Positions 11,382-22,400 of a DNA stretch of 64,000 nt are shown piece by piece. The stretch is from Arenicola marina (lineage: Eukaryota; Annelida; Polychaeta; Arenicolidae): contig OZ025248.1 in NCBI GenBank assembly GCA_964019135.1, positions 36,573,670-36,637,669 on the forward strand. The letters are read 5' to 3'. The notes under the pieces were generated by a model. That model was not told where the DNA came from. It made no database searches and worked only from the letters and a program-made list of their open reading frames with translations. Position 1 is the first letter of the stretch. Every line of letters starts with the position of its first letter. The position numbers and the translations under genes were made by a program.

Positions 11382-13338
11382 TTTTTTTTTAAATGTTTAA
11401 ATATATCGTTCCATTCATTATGTGTGGTAGTAGGACGTTATGAGATCTGAGTGCTGCAGTGTTATGGGTAACGCCGGATGGGGCACGCATATTCCTTCAT
11501 AATACAGGCATCCCACGCTATATTTTAGCTTCATAACAAGGATCGAAGGGGGTGTTGGTGATAGCAGATATATAGGGTCTTGGGCCAGGTGTAGCTCAAC
11601 AGCGCAGTGGCCTCTGAAAGCACATCCCGTGACCGCCAGGTGACCGTCTGCACGAGAGGAAGGAAGGGGGAAAGAATCTGAGTGGCATTTTATCGATTGC
11701 GAATGCTGAAGAAACCACATGACACAGTGGTGCAACCCGGTAGAGGAATCATGCATTCACACGTAACGAGTACGTAATAAATCTGCCATCGCCGCATGGG
11801 TAACTGAGTGGCTGGGACGGTAGACAGCATTGTAGTTTATTGTACGGTAAACGGAAGTCGACAATGAAAGGGAAATAAGTATTTATCCCCCCATGCTACC
11901 TACCCTTATCTATTGGGTAAATCAAACGAAACTCATATATCCAGTGGTGGTGAATGCATGACTGAAGTCTGGCTGTGAACAATACCTTAAGCAACCGATC
12001 TCTGCTTCGTTGTTGCCACATATATATGTCGTCTACTTACAGTTTTGTATTCGTGCACGTCAAACTCGGTGTCTGCTGTTTTTGACAGTTGATATTACTA
12101 ATATCACATGTGATGGTTGAGTTACTCGTTCGGCAAATTGTAGTTGTGCAGACGTTGCTCATGAGTCGCTGATCTGTCCTACAAGTATTTATCTGGGACA
12201 ACAATGGCAAGCATATATGTAGGTAATTCACACAAGTAATGAAGGTTGTGAGGCTAGAAGCCTGTGTGGCGCCTTAATATCATGCCAAAGTGTGCTCGTC
12301 CTTTTAAGACTTCCTTATAGATATGTCAGCCCACCATGTCGGTATATCACAGGCCAATGCACTTTCAAGCCCCACGATGATACCGTTGGAACTTCGGCGT
12401 CTATCAGTTCCTATCAGTTAGACGTATGTAACAAAATTTTAATGTACTGTTTATCTGATATTTTCCTTTGATGGAGTGAATACTTGTTGAGAAAGGGCTA
12501 AATGATGAAATTATAATTAGGCCAAAAATCAGTTTCTTCATTTACTTCCTTCCGTCTTCGTTGCCTTCCACTGACATGTGGAAGTGAAAGGGAATGAGTC
12601 TCAGTCGACCAATATAACTTGAATTTGAATGACCTGCTGATCTGCATTTCTTGCAGGAGTCTTGTAGGTTTGTGCTCTTTAGTAGAAAATACGCGACGTA
12701 GTTTATCTGTAGTTTATCTGTGCACATGATAGCAAGCCGTGAATACGTGTGCAGAAATAATCCTTATCAAATTACAACGATAATGGGCAATAAATTTCTC
12801 GAAAGTGAAACCCTTTTTATGGCGAAGGGCAAAAAAACTACGTTGCGCGTGCTAAAGATTTCACCATTGTAAACGCTAATTCTTGTCTCTATATTTAGTC
12901 CTTATATTGCACTAGGAAAAAATCATATCAATAAAGCTATTGTTTTTTCTTGTTCACACACATCATCTGATCGCGTCCTTGAGCAGCACTTTGCTGTGAC
13001 CGGTGTTACGCAAGAACGATTAGCACGCATGTCGAGTCCGCTCCCAGGCGAAATATAAAAACGTGAAAACCATAATTATTATAATGATAACACTCGGACA
13101 ATGCCGTCTCGCTTGATACACTAGATGTGCTGGAAGAAGAGTTAGATGACATGTCCTCTTGTAGCCTACGCATGATAATCATTTTCACATATAAACTATA
13201 ATTAAGTAGTTAACACGGAAAATGAACCACGCGTGAATGGTTTAGCTTTTATCTCCTAGTGATCAAGAATAAATATGTATATATCAAAATCCATTCAGAA
13301 TAATATGTAATTTTGCCGTGGAACAGTCGTACAACCTT
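11382..13338. other. Intergenic sequence, nothing recognised
   Basis: This separates the vWA stop codon from the second GGGAATG repeat. It is AT-rich, with only short frames that show no domains. No RNA gene or tandem repeat was noticed. The 3' UTR of the vWA gene must begin here; the nearest poly(A) signal was not confidently placed. Confidence 0.5.
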
Positions 13339-13660
13339 TAACGGGGGCAAGGGGTATTTCCGTTCCTCGGGAATGGGCTTTTCAATGCACCGTGAACTGG
13401 GAATGAGGAAAATAATTCTTCGTAAACTGGGAATGGGGTATTAGTCGACTGCCGTGATCAAGGATTGTCGTTAACCGTAAACTGGGAATTTCCATATTAA
13501 ATATTCGTGAATCGACAAAGCGTCAATTTAGTATCATGTATCCGCCCTTCCATTGCATGCCGGGAGTTATTTTTTAATACATCGTGATCTGGGAATACAG
13601 AAATTCATTCTTCTTCATCTGGGACCATGACCCCCCCCCCCCCCTCTCAGTCTCCCCCCC
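13339..13660 (+). repeat. Interspersed GGGAATG repeat, copy 2, with C homopolymers
   Basis: Inverted relative of 8205-8460. Internal words CGTGAACTGGGAATG, CGTAAACTGGGAATG and CGTGATCTGGGAAT recur at irregular spacing, so the element carries its own short internal repeats. The segment continues past the part shared with copy 1 to about 13630, then reaches two C runs (about 13629-13644 and 13655-13667). Confidence 0.65.
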
Positions 13661-14322
13661 CCCCCCAACATGGGAGTCTAATGAAACTGACCACTGACGC
13701 CCGATCACGCCTTCCTGCACCGTCAGGGCTACGATTATTCAGGCACTATCTTTAGAGCGGTAGCTACTGATTATGGCGACATGTGTCCACTACTTTTAGA
13801 CTTGGACTTGGAAGTGGATACCGTCATTGACGCTGATAAACGGCGTATATCGCCAAGGCATATCAGTCGCAAACTAGCTGCATTGACTTTATCATGATAA
13901 GATCGACCATGGGCCATTAAGATGTGATATCAATGTGCCTTGTGCGTTCGACTGTAGGGCCTAAATATCACAGTATCAGGTCCGCGTGCCGGCAGGTTTC
14001 TTCGTTCAGTGCATCTCACACAATGGATTACGGTTTTGTATCAATACTGGTGTACACAAATCCTGCCATTCGGAAGCTAGGGTTGTAACATACATGCTGC
14101 CATAAATGGATATGTGGCTTACCCACAAATGTTCCACAAATTCAACGTGCCGCGGATGACTTGGCTGACTCACTGAAAAATAGCTGTATCAACACACGGT
14201 TATACAGGCAACACAGCTGGAGTGTACCTGTAGGCCTAGCTTATCATTAAACTGTTTTGTGCGGCAGGCGTGTTAAGTAGGCCTATATGTGAACCAAACA
14301 AGAGAATTAGTATGTTTAAAAC

Positions 14323-15525
14323 ATGAACATCATCAACATGAGTTTGACACATCTGATCCCGACTGTGGGAATCCCTGCCCCACAGACAGATGGGGCTCAC
14401 AGAGACTCTGGGGATCACCAACCCTTCCCTATGGCCATGAAGTGCATACTGGGCACCTGCCTCCTCCTCATGCTGTTCATCTCGGTCCTCGGCAACAGTG
14501 TCATCTGTATTATCGTCCAGAAGAACCGCGCCATGCGCTCAGCCAATAACTTGCTCCTGGCTAACATGGCGTTAAGTGCAATGCTCCAAGCCGTCAGCTG
14601 CATCCCGTTCGCCTTCATCACATTAATATCGGATGCTTGGATTTTCGGGGAGGCCGTCTGTCGATTTGAGGGGTTCGTTCACACGTTTTTCCTGTCAGAA
14701 GGCACCTGTATTTTGTTAGTTATCAGTCTCGATCGCTTTGTGTTGATCGTCCGAAAGCAAGACAAACTCAGCAAGAGAAAAGCTCGTATTGTCATCGGGG
14801 TGTCGTGGTGTTTTTCCTTTATAATCAGTTTCCCTCCCACCGTCGGCTGGGGTCTGTACTCTTCTTACACTGGCTGGATCCAGTGCCTCGTGGGAGAACC
14901 GCGCAACGCTGCCGACGTGGCATACATCAGCCTTGCGCATGCGCTGCTCTTCTTCGTACCGATGATAATGATGGCATGCGCCTATCTCGGCATTCTCAGA
15001 ACCGTGGTGCTAAAGTCGCTTAAAGTTCACAACCTCTCGGCCGACATGGGATTCGCCTATTCTGTCTCTGGACACCTTGCCTCACGTCACTTCCGGCGCG
15101 TGAGTAATGGCGGCCGGCCCCGTGCGGCGGCGGGCTCTCGAGGAACATCAAACGCCAGAGTTAATATCAACGTTGATATCATGACCTTTAAGACGCGCGC
15201 ATTTAAGACCATTCTGTTGCTCTTCATTAATTATTTCATCTGCTGGACACCATTCTCCATCGCCGGATTGTTCTGGAATATTCGCTATCTCATGGAGGAG
15301 CGCTACATCAGCGGGTCGTGGCTCATCGCTCTGGGCTACCTCAGCAGCTCCATCAACCCACTCATCTACTTCTGGCGAATTCGGAAGTACCGAGATGCGT
15401 GCCTGGCACTACTTCCGTCCCGCTGTGGCAACCTCCCGTCAATGCCTACCAGAAGTAAGAGGAGAGTCAGTCCCTCTTCCGTTTATAACGTTTCTAGCGA
15501 CCATCACCAAACAACACATATTTGA
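14323..15525 (+). CDS. GPR45/GPR63 (PSP24)-like class A GPCR, single exon
   Basis: 400-residue seven-transmembrane receptor in one uninterrupted exon. An in-frame TAA at 14317-14319 lies just before the ATG. N5 is a possible N-glycosylation site. TM1 has GN (N58 = 1.50). The DRY box reads DRF (137-139), C113 and C188 can form the usual extracellular disulfide, CWTP (307-310) marks TM6 and NPLIY (345-349) TM7. Resemblance to vertebrate GPR45/GPR63 is clear from recalled sequence: RQDKL-type second loop (KQDKLSKRKARIVIGVSW), VHN in loop 3, FKTRAFKTILLLF before TM6, and an RRVSPSSVY tail. Position 2.50, normally Asp, is Ala (A86, codon GCA); the spacings N58-A86 (28) and A86-D137 (51) confirm the alignment. 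It should act at the plasma membrane; the ligand cannot be deduced. No gene symbol is assigned because the split between GPR45 and GPR63 is vertebrate. Confidence 0.88.
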   Translation: MNIINMSLTHLIPTVGIPAPQTDGAHRDSGDHQPFPMAMKCILGTCLLLMLFISVLGNSVICIIVQKNRAMRSANNLLLANMALSAMLQAVSCIPFAFITLISDAWIFGEAVCRFEGFVHTFFLSEGTCILLVISLDRFVLIVRKQDKLSKRKARIVIGVSWCFSFIISFPPTVGWGLYSSYTGWIQCLVGEPRNAADVAYISLAHALLFFVPMIMMACAYLGILRTVVLKSLKVHNLSADMGFAYSVSGHLASRHFRRVSNGGRPRAAAGSRGTSNARVNINVDIMTFKTRAFKTILLLFINYFICWTPFSIAGLFWNIRYLMEERYISGSWLIALGYLSSSINPLIYFWRIRKYRDACLALLPSRCGNLPSMPTRSKRRVSPSSVYNVSSDHHQTTHI

Positions 15526-16869
15526 ACTATTATTCGGAATGTTTTGAGGCTCAGTTGCTTTTATCTTCAATGACTTTTCGTACATTTTTAGCACGATTTG
15601 TGTGTACATGCGTGTTATATAATATATATATATATAAGGAGTAGAGGTGAGAGATGGAGGGCAGATGTATGTTCAGGTCTGGTTATGCCGAGCGATATGT
15701 TAAAGGCAAAAATAGCTAAAACAGTTTTATAGTAAACCAGTTACAAACAAATGAGAACAAATACAGAATTATCAGATGTTTCCCTTTTGCTCGAATATCT
15801 AATCTTAGAATGTATTTGTTTATAATTTATACCATACATGAACAAATTGCCAAAAAAAACATATGGATATGAACGAGACATGGCTAGATATCGGAGAAAA
15901 GATTTAAGGCAACTTACGCGCAAATTCTAGGCAATTGACTGATCTTAACATTCAGATAAATTCGAATTTTTGCGAGACTAGTCAAATAGTAAGGATTCGA
16001 TGTATTACATTTGTAATATTCGGAATAGTATTTTACCCGCTGGTGGTAAAATGGTGTTTTAATTAATAAAACAGCGTGCCAGCTCTTCAAACGGCACTAC
16101 TACATGACGTCACAAACCGTAGAATGGTCGCCTCGGACTATTCCTTTATTATTTTAACGTGTCAAGAGATAATGACAAACATTACAAATATTGATCCAGA
16201 ATAAAGTTAATATGTATCTTACGTTGATGGCAAATATGTTGGGATGCATGCCTTGCAACTAGTTTTGAAACACGGGGGTTGGACTTTAAAAGTTGCTTTA
16301 TCAATTTATCATTTAAACAACCCTGTAGGTCTTCTTTCATAATATGGCTCTTGGGGTATATGTCCGAATGTAGTTCACATTATAGAGGCTAGTTCTCGGA
16401 CAGATATATGCTATTTTGTAGTCGTTTACTGTTAAAATAAAACAATAGCCACCAAGAATCGGTGAATGGAAATCTAATACCGTATCCGGAAGATGTTAAT
16501 AGAATTATAAGAAAGTATGTAAAAATACAGCGATGAAGTGTAAACAAAAGAACAGTAAACGGTTATGATCTCATATCGTCTTTTATTTCATTTGGACCAA
16601 ATGACCATGAGGGACTATGTACATGTGCCACGTAACATACCATTGCCAGCAATGAATAGCATGATCAAAGTGGGCGGTACTCTACCATAGAACACGTCTG
16701 TTCCGAAGCCTGCTGAAAACAGGCCGAGGGCGTCATACTTCCGCGTGGTGCAGTCTGGTTTCACGTGATGTCGGGTCTCAAGATGGGACGTCATCCGGGT
16801 GGGACTAAGGGCAGGGGGGGGGGGGGGGCGGACAATCAACGTTACAAGCTGGAGCCACACAGGGCACCA
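15526..16869. other. AT-rich downstream region
   Basis: Contains an (AT)n tract near 15620-15640, generally AT-rich sequence, and a G run (about 16817-16828) just before the 37-bp minisatellite. No gene is supported. Confidence 0.5.
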
Positions 16870-18797
16870 TACTGCGTGAAGACCCACCCACCCCCGTCTC
16901 GCTGTCTACTGCGTGAAGACCCACCCACCCCCGTCTCGCTGTCTACTGCGTGAAGACCCACCCACCCCCATCTCGCTGTCTACTGCGTGAAGACCCACCC
17001 ACCCCCGTCTCGCTGTCTATTGCGTGAAGACCCACCCACCCCCATCTCGCTGTCTATTGCGTGAAGACCCACCCACCCCCGTCTCGCTGTCTACTGCGTG
17101 AAGACCCACCCACCCCCGTCTCGCTGTCTACTGCGTGAAGACCCACCCACCCCCGTCTCGCTGTCTACTGCGTGAAGACCCACCCACCCCCATCTCGCTC
17201 TCTACTGCATGAAGACCCACCCACCCCCGTCTCGCTGTCTACTGCGTGAAGACCCACCCACCCCCGTCTCGCTGTCTACTGCGTGAAGACCCACCCACCC
17301 CCGTCTCGCTGTCTACTGCGTGAAGACCCACCCACCCCCGTCTCGCTGTCTACTGCGTGAAGACCCACCCACCCCCATCTCGCTCTCTACTGCGTGAAGA
17401 CCCACCCACCCCCGTCTCGCTGTCTACTGCGTGAAGACCCACCCACCCCCGTCTCGCTGTCTACTGCGTGAAGACCCACCCACCCCCGTCTCGCTGTCTA
17501 CTGCGTGAAGACCCACCCACCCCCATCTCGCTGTCTACTGCGTGAAGACCCACCCACCCCCATCTCGCTCTCTACTGCGTGAAGACCCACCCACCCCCAT
17601 CTCGCTCTCTATTGCGTGAAGACCCACCCACCCCCATCTCGCTCTCTACTGCGTGAAGACCCACCCACCCCCATCTCGCTCTCTACTGCGTGAAGACCCA
17701 CCCACCCCCATCTCGCTCTCTACTGCGTGAAGACCCACCCACCCCCATCTCGCTGTCTACTGCGTGAAGACCCACCCACCCCCATCTCGCTCTCTACTGC
17801 GTGAAGACCCACCCACCCCCATCTCGCTCTCTACTGCGTGAACACCCACCCACCCCCATCTCGCTCTCTACTGCGTGAAGACCCACCCACCCCCATCTCG
17901 CTGTCTACTGCGTGAAGACCCACCCACCCCCATCTCGCTCTCTACTGCGTGAAGACCCACCCACCCCCATCTCGCTCTCTACTGCGTGAAGACCCACCCA
18001 CCCCCATCTCGCTCTCTACTGCGTGAAGACCCACCCACCCCCATCTCGCTGTCTACTGCGTGAAGACCCACCCACCCCCATCTCGCTCTCTACTGCGTGA
18101 AGACCCACCCACCCCCATCTCGCTCTCTACTGCGTGAAGACCCACCCACCCCCATCTCGCTCTCTACTGCGTGAAGACCCACCCACTCCCATCTCGCTGT
18201 CTATTGCGTGAAGACCCACCCACCCCCATCTCGCTGTCTACTGCGTGAAGACCCACCCACCCCCATCTCGCTCTCTACTGCGTGAAGACCCACCCACCCC
18301 CATCTCGCTCTCTACTGCGTGAAGACCCACCCACCCCCATCTCGCTCTCTACTGCGTGAAGACCCACCCACTCCCATCTCGCTGTCTATTGCGTGAAGAC
18401 CCACCCACCCCCATCTCGCTCTCTACTGCGTGAAGACCCACCCACTCCCATCTCGCTGTCTATTGCGTGAAGACCCACCCACCCCCATCTCGCTCTCTAC
18501 TGCGTGAAGACCCACCCACCCCCATCTCGCTCTCTACTGCGTGAAGACCCACCCACCCCCATCTCGCTCTCTACTGCGTGAAGACCCACCCACCCCCATC
18601 TCGCTGTCTACTGCGTGAAGACCCACCCACCCCCATCTCGCTCTCTACTGCGTGAAGACCCACCCACCCCCATCTCGCTCTCTACTGCGTGAAGACCCAC
18701 CCACCCCCATCTCGCTGTCTACTGCGTGAAGACCCACCCACCCCCATCTCGCTGTCTACTGCGTGAAGACCCACCCACCCCCATCTCGCTGTCTACT
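16870..18797. repeat. 37-bp minisatellite, about 52 units
   Basis: Very regular head-to-tail array; each unit contains TGCGTGAAGACCCACCCACC followed by CCCATCTCGCTCTCTAC or close variants. The 5' third is rich in CCCGTCTCGCTGTCT units, while the 3' two thirds are mostly CCCATCTCGCTCTCT with occasional GTCT and ATTGC units, so variants occur in blocks. The minus strand reads GGGGGTGGGTGGG in every unit, a run favourable to G-quadruplexes. There are no unique spacers between units. Confidence 0.95.
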
Positions 18798-19244
18798 ATC
18801 TAGAGACAACTTCCACCGCTCTGTCCTGTGCCACCACTACATACCACTACTCCGCCTTAAGACTATTAAGACTATGGGATGCACGTCCCCGAGTATCACC
18901 GAGACACACAAACCATCGTCTTGTACACTTAGGTAATCTAAAGATGCTGTGTATTAGTACAGATATTAGTACCACGCAAAGCAATAATTTGACCGATCCG
19001 GACCAGCGAAGGCACCAGTCGCTGCGTTGGTTCCTATGTGTTATGTGACAATAGCACGATGGCCGTCCGTGCCTACGTTCCCTACAGTCCATGCCAAGAG
19101 ACCACGGCCAGTCCCCTGGGTCCTGACCCCACTGCACACTGCCACCTGGTGGGCGCGAGCCGCATCCGTCATGTCGGCTGACCACGTGGCGGGCAGTCGG
19201 ATATGTCTACGTTCTCAGAGTTGCCGCTAGAGGAACGCAGTCCC
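18798..19244. other. Region past the 3' end of PSMG1, nothing else recognised
   Basis: Lies between the 37-bp array and the duplicated terminal-exon block. Near 19210-19225 the words TTCTCAGAGTTGCCGCTAG look like the edge of a third, degraded copy of that block. Confidence 0.5.
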
Positions 19245-19350
19245 TGTCTGTGTGACGTCACTTCCTGTTGGTGTGACGTCAATCAGTCCTATATGTACAA
19301 CAGGCTGTGGTCCGCACGCTTCTCTGTGTACGCTCTCAGTTGCCGCTAAG
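19245..19350 (-). pseudogene. Tandem copy of the last PSMG1 exon
   Basis: A 119-bp-offset tandem copy of the segment that holds the real last exon. On the minus strand it again reads the last 16 residues of the protein (starting LRAYTEK and ending LLYI) and a TAG at 19289-19291. One amino-acid change (His to Arg) and one synonymous Leu change are seen within the coding part. It lies downstream of the real stop, lacks the acceptor region intact, and would normally fall in the 3' UTR. Confidence 0.7.
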
Positions 19351-19402
19351 GGCATGCCAAGCATGTCTGTGTGACGTCACTTCCTGTTGGTGTGACGTCA
19401 CC
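19245..19402. promoter_or_regulatory. Four CRE-like TGACGTCA palindromes past the PSMG1 stop
   Basis: Each copy of the 119-bp tandem block carries two TGTGACGTCA words about 22 bp apart, giving four perfect CREB/ATF-type palindromes. They lie immediately 3' of PSMG1. Function is not shown; the duplication alone explains why there are four rather than two. Confidence 0.4.
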
Positions 19403-19407
19403 CAGTC

Positions 19408-22400
19408 CTATATGTACAGCAGGCTGTGGTCCGCATGTTTCTCTGTGTACGCTCTCAGTTGAGCATCAGCTTTGGGGTTGTTCTGTAAGATGTACAATAC
19501 ATTAAGAGATACGATTGAAATATAGCGTTACAATGACACACTATAATAATAATATTAATGTTTACTAGCCGCCCCGCTCGCGGAGCGTTCGTAGTGATAA
19601 GCGAAAGAAATAACAGTATGACAGTATTTTGTTTTATGCGTCAAATAGTAGCAGGCCGAAGACATTGGGCAGAAATAACATCGATAATTATATTGACATA
19701 AATTGAGACCGGGGCCTACGGAATAACGGGACATAAATGTTAAGGATCTTTAAACATTTTCAACCTGTGCAATTATTGTGCATCCAGTACAGAATGCTCA
19801 AATTGCGGCTAAAGCACGCTAATAAACGAATATCAGTCCAGTAACACTAAGGCCCAAACTCATACATTGATTGAGTAAAAAAAGGGACTGTTTCCCGTCC
19901 GTTGTTCGTCATTTAACGTAGTACTACTAACTTCAGTGGATAAAATCTGCCTGACGTCCTGGTTGGATCTATAGAATTGACGTGTAGTAAAATTGGATAC
20001 TGCTGTGACTGATGCTAAGAGAAGCGTATTATAGGCAAGGTCCCCCGGGCAGAGTTCGTTCTCTTGCTACTAATGGGAAGTTGTGGACGTGAGACAGTAC
20101 GGGATTTGTTTGTTTTGATGACGGTTCGGGCGATATGGCGTTGGGAGAAATATTATTACTGTTGGCACCAAGCCAGGTAGCCCGCCGATGCCGCGGGATA
20201 AGGTGATAAGCACCCAGTGGTTGTGTTGACACATGCGATAGCTTTGACACATCTAAGAGCGGCGGCTGGATATTAATAAGTTCAAGGCGGCTGCTGATGC
20301 CAATGGGCTCTTGCATGCCGCGGCATAGTGGGACAGACAGCTTCATTTTATTAGTATAGATTTCCAACTGTAGGCGCCAGGCCCATGGTACAAAAATAGA
20401 AACATTTAATTTGCAACAAAGCACAACACTTTTACAATAGAAAACCCAAATGCCATAAAGTAAAGTCTCAACGTAAATACGTTTCTTCATACAGTTTAGT
20501 TGCACATTTAACACATATAGCTAGGCTATAAAGTTTTCCTTTATCATTAGAAGACATTAAATTTCAAAAAATATACAATGATACAATATACATCTAGATC
20601 TAATGTAATTTGTCTACCCAGCGCGGCTTCAAGTAATGAGAAATAACTGTCAAGCCCCAGAATATTGTGGTAAATTCTACAGAATTCCCAACTTGTTTCC
20701 TCGAAAAAAAAATGTGGTCAGGTTAATCCTGGTATACGGTATACGGACAAGCTTAAATACATCGAGCTCACAATATGACGATTTGCTGATCGTGCAAATG
20801 ATACACGGGGGGGGGGGTAAGGAACAAGTAACTTACAACAACGAAATCTTTGAGAGGAGTTGTGGTCAAGGTAGGGTTGAAGGCCTTGATCGTCTTGATG
20901 TCCACATATCTGACGTCAGTGAAGCACATGTAAAGCACAGCGGCCACTTGGTGGACCTGACAGTGCGACAACACTGAAAGAGACACCCAAGCAAATGTTT
21001 CACATTTTCCCGACGACAGACTGATACAATGGCGAAGTGCAACTTTCAGTTAACGCAGTATCAGCGGGCGTTACGCTCAATAGCTTTGTTCGACTTCATA
21101 ACCATCTAAGGATGTAAATTAAATTGAAACAAAGAATCAGATGCGTTCGCGTATTGCCCCCCCCCCCCCCACCCCCAACTATAACAAGTAACAAGTCGCA
21201 AAAGAAAGGCACAACAGAGTCGAAATAAAATGAAGGTGCTGCTATAAGTACCGTTAAAACAACACTGGAAAGTGTACTAGATGGTATCTCGGACAGCCGT
21301 AGAGTAGGAACATCATAAAATGTGCCAGACTGTACGCATTGCCCGCCTCTTACCAACTTCCGCCAAGCAATTTCGACTGATTGCAGTCCTACGACCTAAG
21401 CCATAGCATAGTGGTGGCGTCAAGATGCTATAACATCGCCACACTTCAGTGTATACAATATTGCTGCCATAGCGTTGTAGCTTACCTTGTGCTGCCAAGC
21501 CGCTGATTATGTTGGGCTGTTCCAGACAGGGGACCACTGGCCTCCCCTTGAAGGCCGAGGTGTGGAGTGAGCGCAGGAAGGGACATGGCAGCTCTCCATG
21601 CGCGACCTCGCTCTTAAAGTTACTGGCCGCACTGGTGGCCAGCACACCAACGTATATCGCATCTTTGAGGCTGACGCCGGAAAACAGCTGAAGCATTCAA
21701 TTAAATATATCAATGTGATCATTCACATATCTAAAAACTGTGTCTCAATGTTATCATACCAATGAGATTTTACAGAGCAATAAAACATCCAAACATTTGA
21801 ATGCTGATGCAATAATTTTCTAATTGTTGGAGGACAACCAAATCTTAACATATACCCCATTGAATACCTCCAAATTACCTATCAATTTGTGGAAATGGCT
21901 TCGTGGTCAAGGGTACTTAAAGTTACTATTTCAACAAAAACTAAACATTGTATGAGTGGGCGGCAAACATTTTGCGGGACAGGTTGCATGACATCAGAAC
22001 CGGGCGCATTGAAACACCACCAATCCATATGAAGCCATGAAACCTGGTGGCGCAGACGGTAGTGCTGAACTTGCGATCGAATGGTTGTGTAGTATCTCGG
22101 TACCCGTCCGGTGTGACATAAATAGACCAAAAATTACCTGCGCCAATGGGATTATCCCTTTAGCGCATCGCGATTCGACGTTTCGCTCCAAACGTTCTGG
22201 AATGCGACAGGTCCGCGGTTCGAATCAGACGGGTACCAAAGTGTCCGGGTCAGTTCGTGACCTTGATCCCCCTATAGAGGCGAAGGTCCCAGGAGGGGTC
22301 CACGGAGGGCCGGGCCGAGACGCATTACAGAGGTGCCGATGGAAAACGGACCTGGGGCCACCCTTGCAAACGGTTGCCTACTGGCGACCTAAGAAGGATT

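Noticed and set aside
16870-18797. CRISPR array
   Set aside because: Units are contiguous and identical in length with no unique spacers; the genome is eukaryotic.
20640-20836. Alternative last exon for PSMG1 before the Helitron
   Set aside because: Possible acceptors here lead either to immediate stops or to a long frame with no likeness to the PSMG1 tail; the exon at 19408-19482 fits in phase, length and sequence.
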